Of a DNA stretch of 64,000 bases, positions 63,002 through 64,000 are shown piece by piece (the first letter of the stretch is position 1; the number at the start of each line of letters is the position of its first letter). The DNA comes from Thalassospira sp. MCCC 1A01148. Its GTDB lineage: Bacteria > Pseudomonadota > Alphaproteobacteria > Rhodospirillales > Thalassospiraceae. The position numbers and the translations under genes are program-made. Below the pieces are notes generated by a model that saw only the letters and a list, made by a program, of their open reading frames with translations, was not told the origin of the DNA and did not search any database. The stretch is taken from the NCBI RefSeq assembly GCF_001613795.1, contig NZ_LPVZ01000020.1:434001-498000 (forward strand), in the 5' to 3' direction.

Positions 63002-63877
63002 ATGACCGAGGTGGATTACCGAACTGAAATTAATGGAGATGGGATCCGAGGTTTCAAATCACGCCTTTTGTACCTCATTCAAAACTTCTGGCTAAATCTG
63101 CGGCCAGCAAAAAAATTGAAAGCAAATAGTTTTTCGACATCTTCACTGTTCAGATCACGGACTAACATACATACGTGGTCACCGGGGCGAGGCTTATCGG
63201 AACAGTTCATTACCCAGTGTCTATCAAAGCTCATTATCGATAAGGCATCTATAGAACCAAGCAACATTTCCATTCTTGATATCGGGTGCGGATCGGGAAG
63301 GTCAGTCCAGTTGTTCGAAAAAGCTGGCCTGACCGGGAAATGGCACGGAACCGATATTCATAACCGCTTTGCTGACCCCACTAGCGGCAAATTTGTTACA
63401 TCATTCTCGCAAGGCGACATTCTCGCGTCGGAGTTTGAGCCCAAATTTGATCTAGTTTATACAAACTCGGCACTTGAGCACATCCCTTTCGATCCAGAAT
63501 TCCCAAACAAAATACGTAAATGGCTCAAACCCGGAGGCAAACAAGTTCATATTGTCCCTGGTCCAACTTCTCTTTTCTTGTACTTATGGCACGGATGGCG
63601 CCAGTATAGCCTACGGCGAATTGAGGAAGCTTTCTGGAATAGCAAGGTTGAAGTGCTTCCGATTGGAGGTCTTTTCACCTCTCTCCTACATTTTTTCTTC
63701 ATTACTTTTTGGGAAAACATCTTCAGGATTTCTATAAGAAAAAAATTCAGCAAGACATATAAATGGCTGTTATTTAAAGCAATAAAAGCTGATCGGTATG
63801 CACCGATTTTTCCAGTCTTTTATGTCGTGATTGCCTTAAACGACCCAGCACCGACAAAAAACAATAGAGTTTCATGA
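63002..63877 (+). CDS. Class I SAM-dependent methyltransferase
   Basis: The 291-residue protein has a SAM site ILDIGCGSGRSVQLFEKAG, GTDIHNRF, and the motif LVYTNSALEHIPFDPEFPNKIRKWLKPGG. The start ATG at 63002 has AGG just in front. Codons are AT-rich relative to the core genes. It begins a plus-strand unit; the next start overlaps its stop (ATGA). Confidence 0.83.
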   Translation: MTEVDYRTEINGDGIRGFKSRLLYLIQNFWLNLRPAKKLKANSFSTSSLFRSRTNIHTWSPGRGLSEQFITQCLSKLIIDKASIEPSNISILDIGCGSGRSVQLFEKAGLTGKWHGTDIHNRFADPTSGKFVTSFSQGDILASEFEPKFDLVYTNSALEHIPFDPEFPNKIRKWLKPGGKQVHIVPGPTSLFLYLWHGWRQYSLRRIEEAFWNSKVEVLPIGGLFTSLLHFFFITFWENIFRISIRKKFSKTYKWLLFKAIKADRYAPIFPVFYVVIALNDPAPTKNNRVS

Positions 63878-64000
63878 TGAGAGCCGACTATTCAACCAAG
63901 TCTGATCCAAGCCTCACCGAAGAAGACCGCCTGGACAATCATTGGACAGAGAACTGGAAGAAAATTGACAATCAGCGACGCGCACAGTGGCGAATAAAGG
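63874..64000 (+). CDS. Unidentified protein, truncated by window end
   Basis: From the ATG at 63874, which overlaps the upstream TGA, 42 residues are open to the window edge (MMRADYSTKSDPSLTEEDRL and on, with WTENWKKIDNQRRAQWRIK). The sequence is hydrophilic and has no recognised domain yet. It could be another methyltransferase or a hydrolase of the same operon. Confidence 0.6.
   Translation, partial: MMRADYSTKSDPSLTEEDRLDNHWTENWKKIDNQRRAQWRIK

Overview
The window reads as a chromosomal stretch of a marine alphaproteobacterium of the order Rhodospirillales, most like Thalassospira. This is inferred from moderate-to-high GC coding sequence, an alphaproteobacterial petABC operon, PHB metabolism (phaA/phaB, a phasin), the lgt-midA-pgeF order, the marR-ompR-envZ block beside ilvE, and an frcBCAK-type fructose operon. 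No rRNA or tRNA gene, CRISPR array, prophage or intact transposase gene was seen.

Layout. 1-7.1 kb (minus strand): ribosomal protein L25 (partial), prs, an uncharacterised lipoprotein, pgeF, midA-like methyltransferase, lgt and hldD. 7.2-11.4 kb (plus): ubiK, ybjN-like gene, proC, a TetR regulator, a phasin and csaA. 11.5-14.6 kb (minus): two tandem PAS-PAS chemoreceptor-like proteins, one with a degenerate signalling tip. 14.8-20.5 kb: ferredoxin-NADP reductase, an iodotyrosine-deiodinase-like nitroreductase, envZ/ompR-like pair, MarR regulator and ilvE. 20.7-28.1 kb: an orphan periplasmic binding protein, a DJ-1/PfpI protein, a choline-sulfate cassette (BCCT transporter, betC, LysR regulator) and a ureohydrolase. 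28.2-30.3 kb: a RelE/ParE-type toxin-antitoxin pair, hemF and trmL. 30.6-33.3 kb: petABC (cytochrome bc1). 33.3-36.2 kb: a binding protein, a methyltransferase and gloB. 36.2-41.5 kb: divergent ROK regulator and frcBCAK. 41.4-43.0 kb: divergent LysR and isochorismatase-like hydrolase. 43.1-45.5 kb: fcl and manC. 45.8-47.9 kb: phaB and phaA. 48-64 kb: a lower-GC polysaccharide island with glycosyltransferases, methyltransferases, wecB, pseC-like aminotransferase, flippase (Wzx), polymerase/ligase (Wzy/WaaL), polysaccharide deacetylase and FemAB-like acyltransferase. It begins with a decayed galE pseudogene.

Most noteworthy non-genic structure: two intergenic elements of about 260-270 bp (3711-3981 and 35144-35410) each fold on paper into a long outer stem enclosing two inner stems. 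They share a terminal core TCAGGRCCTRTTRAT although their interiors differ. A third, smaller structured block with a possible pseudoknot lies at 21681-21787. A palindromic motif TTGTGC-RGY-GCAMAA occurs twice before the phasin gene and once before petABC, suggesting one regulator (PhaR-like) acts at both.

Start codons were chosen by Shine-Dalgarno spacing and overlap with upstream stops. In the polysaccharide island many starts are GTG or TTG, several overlapping the previous stop by 4 bases.
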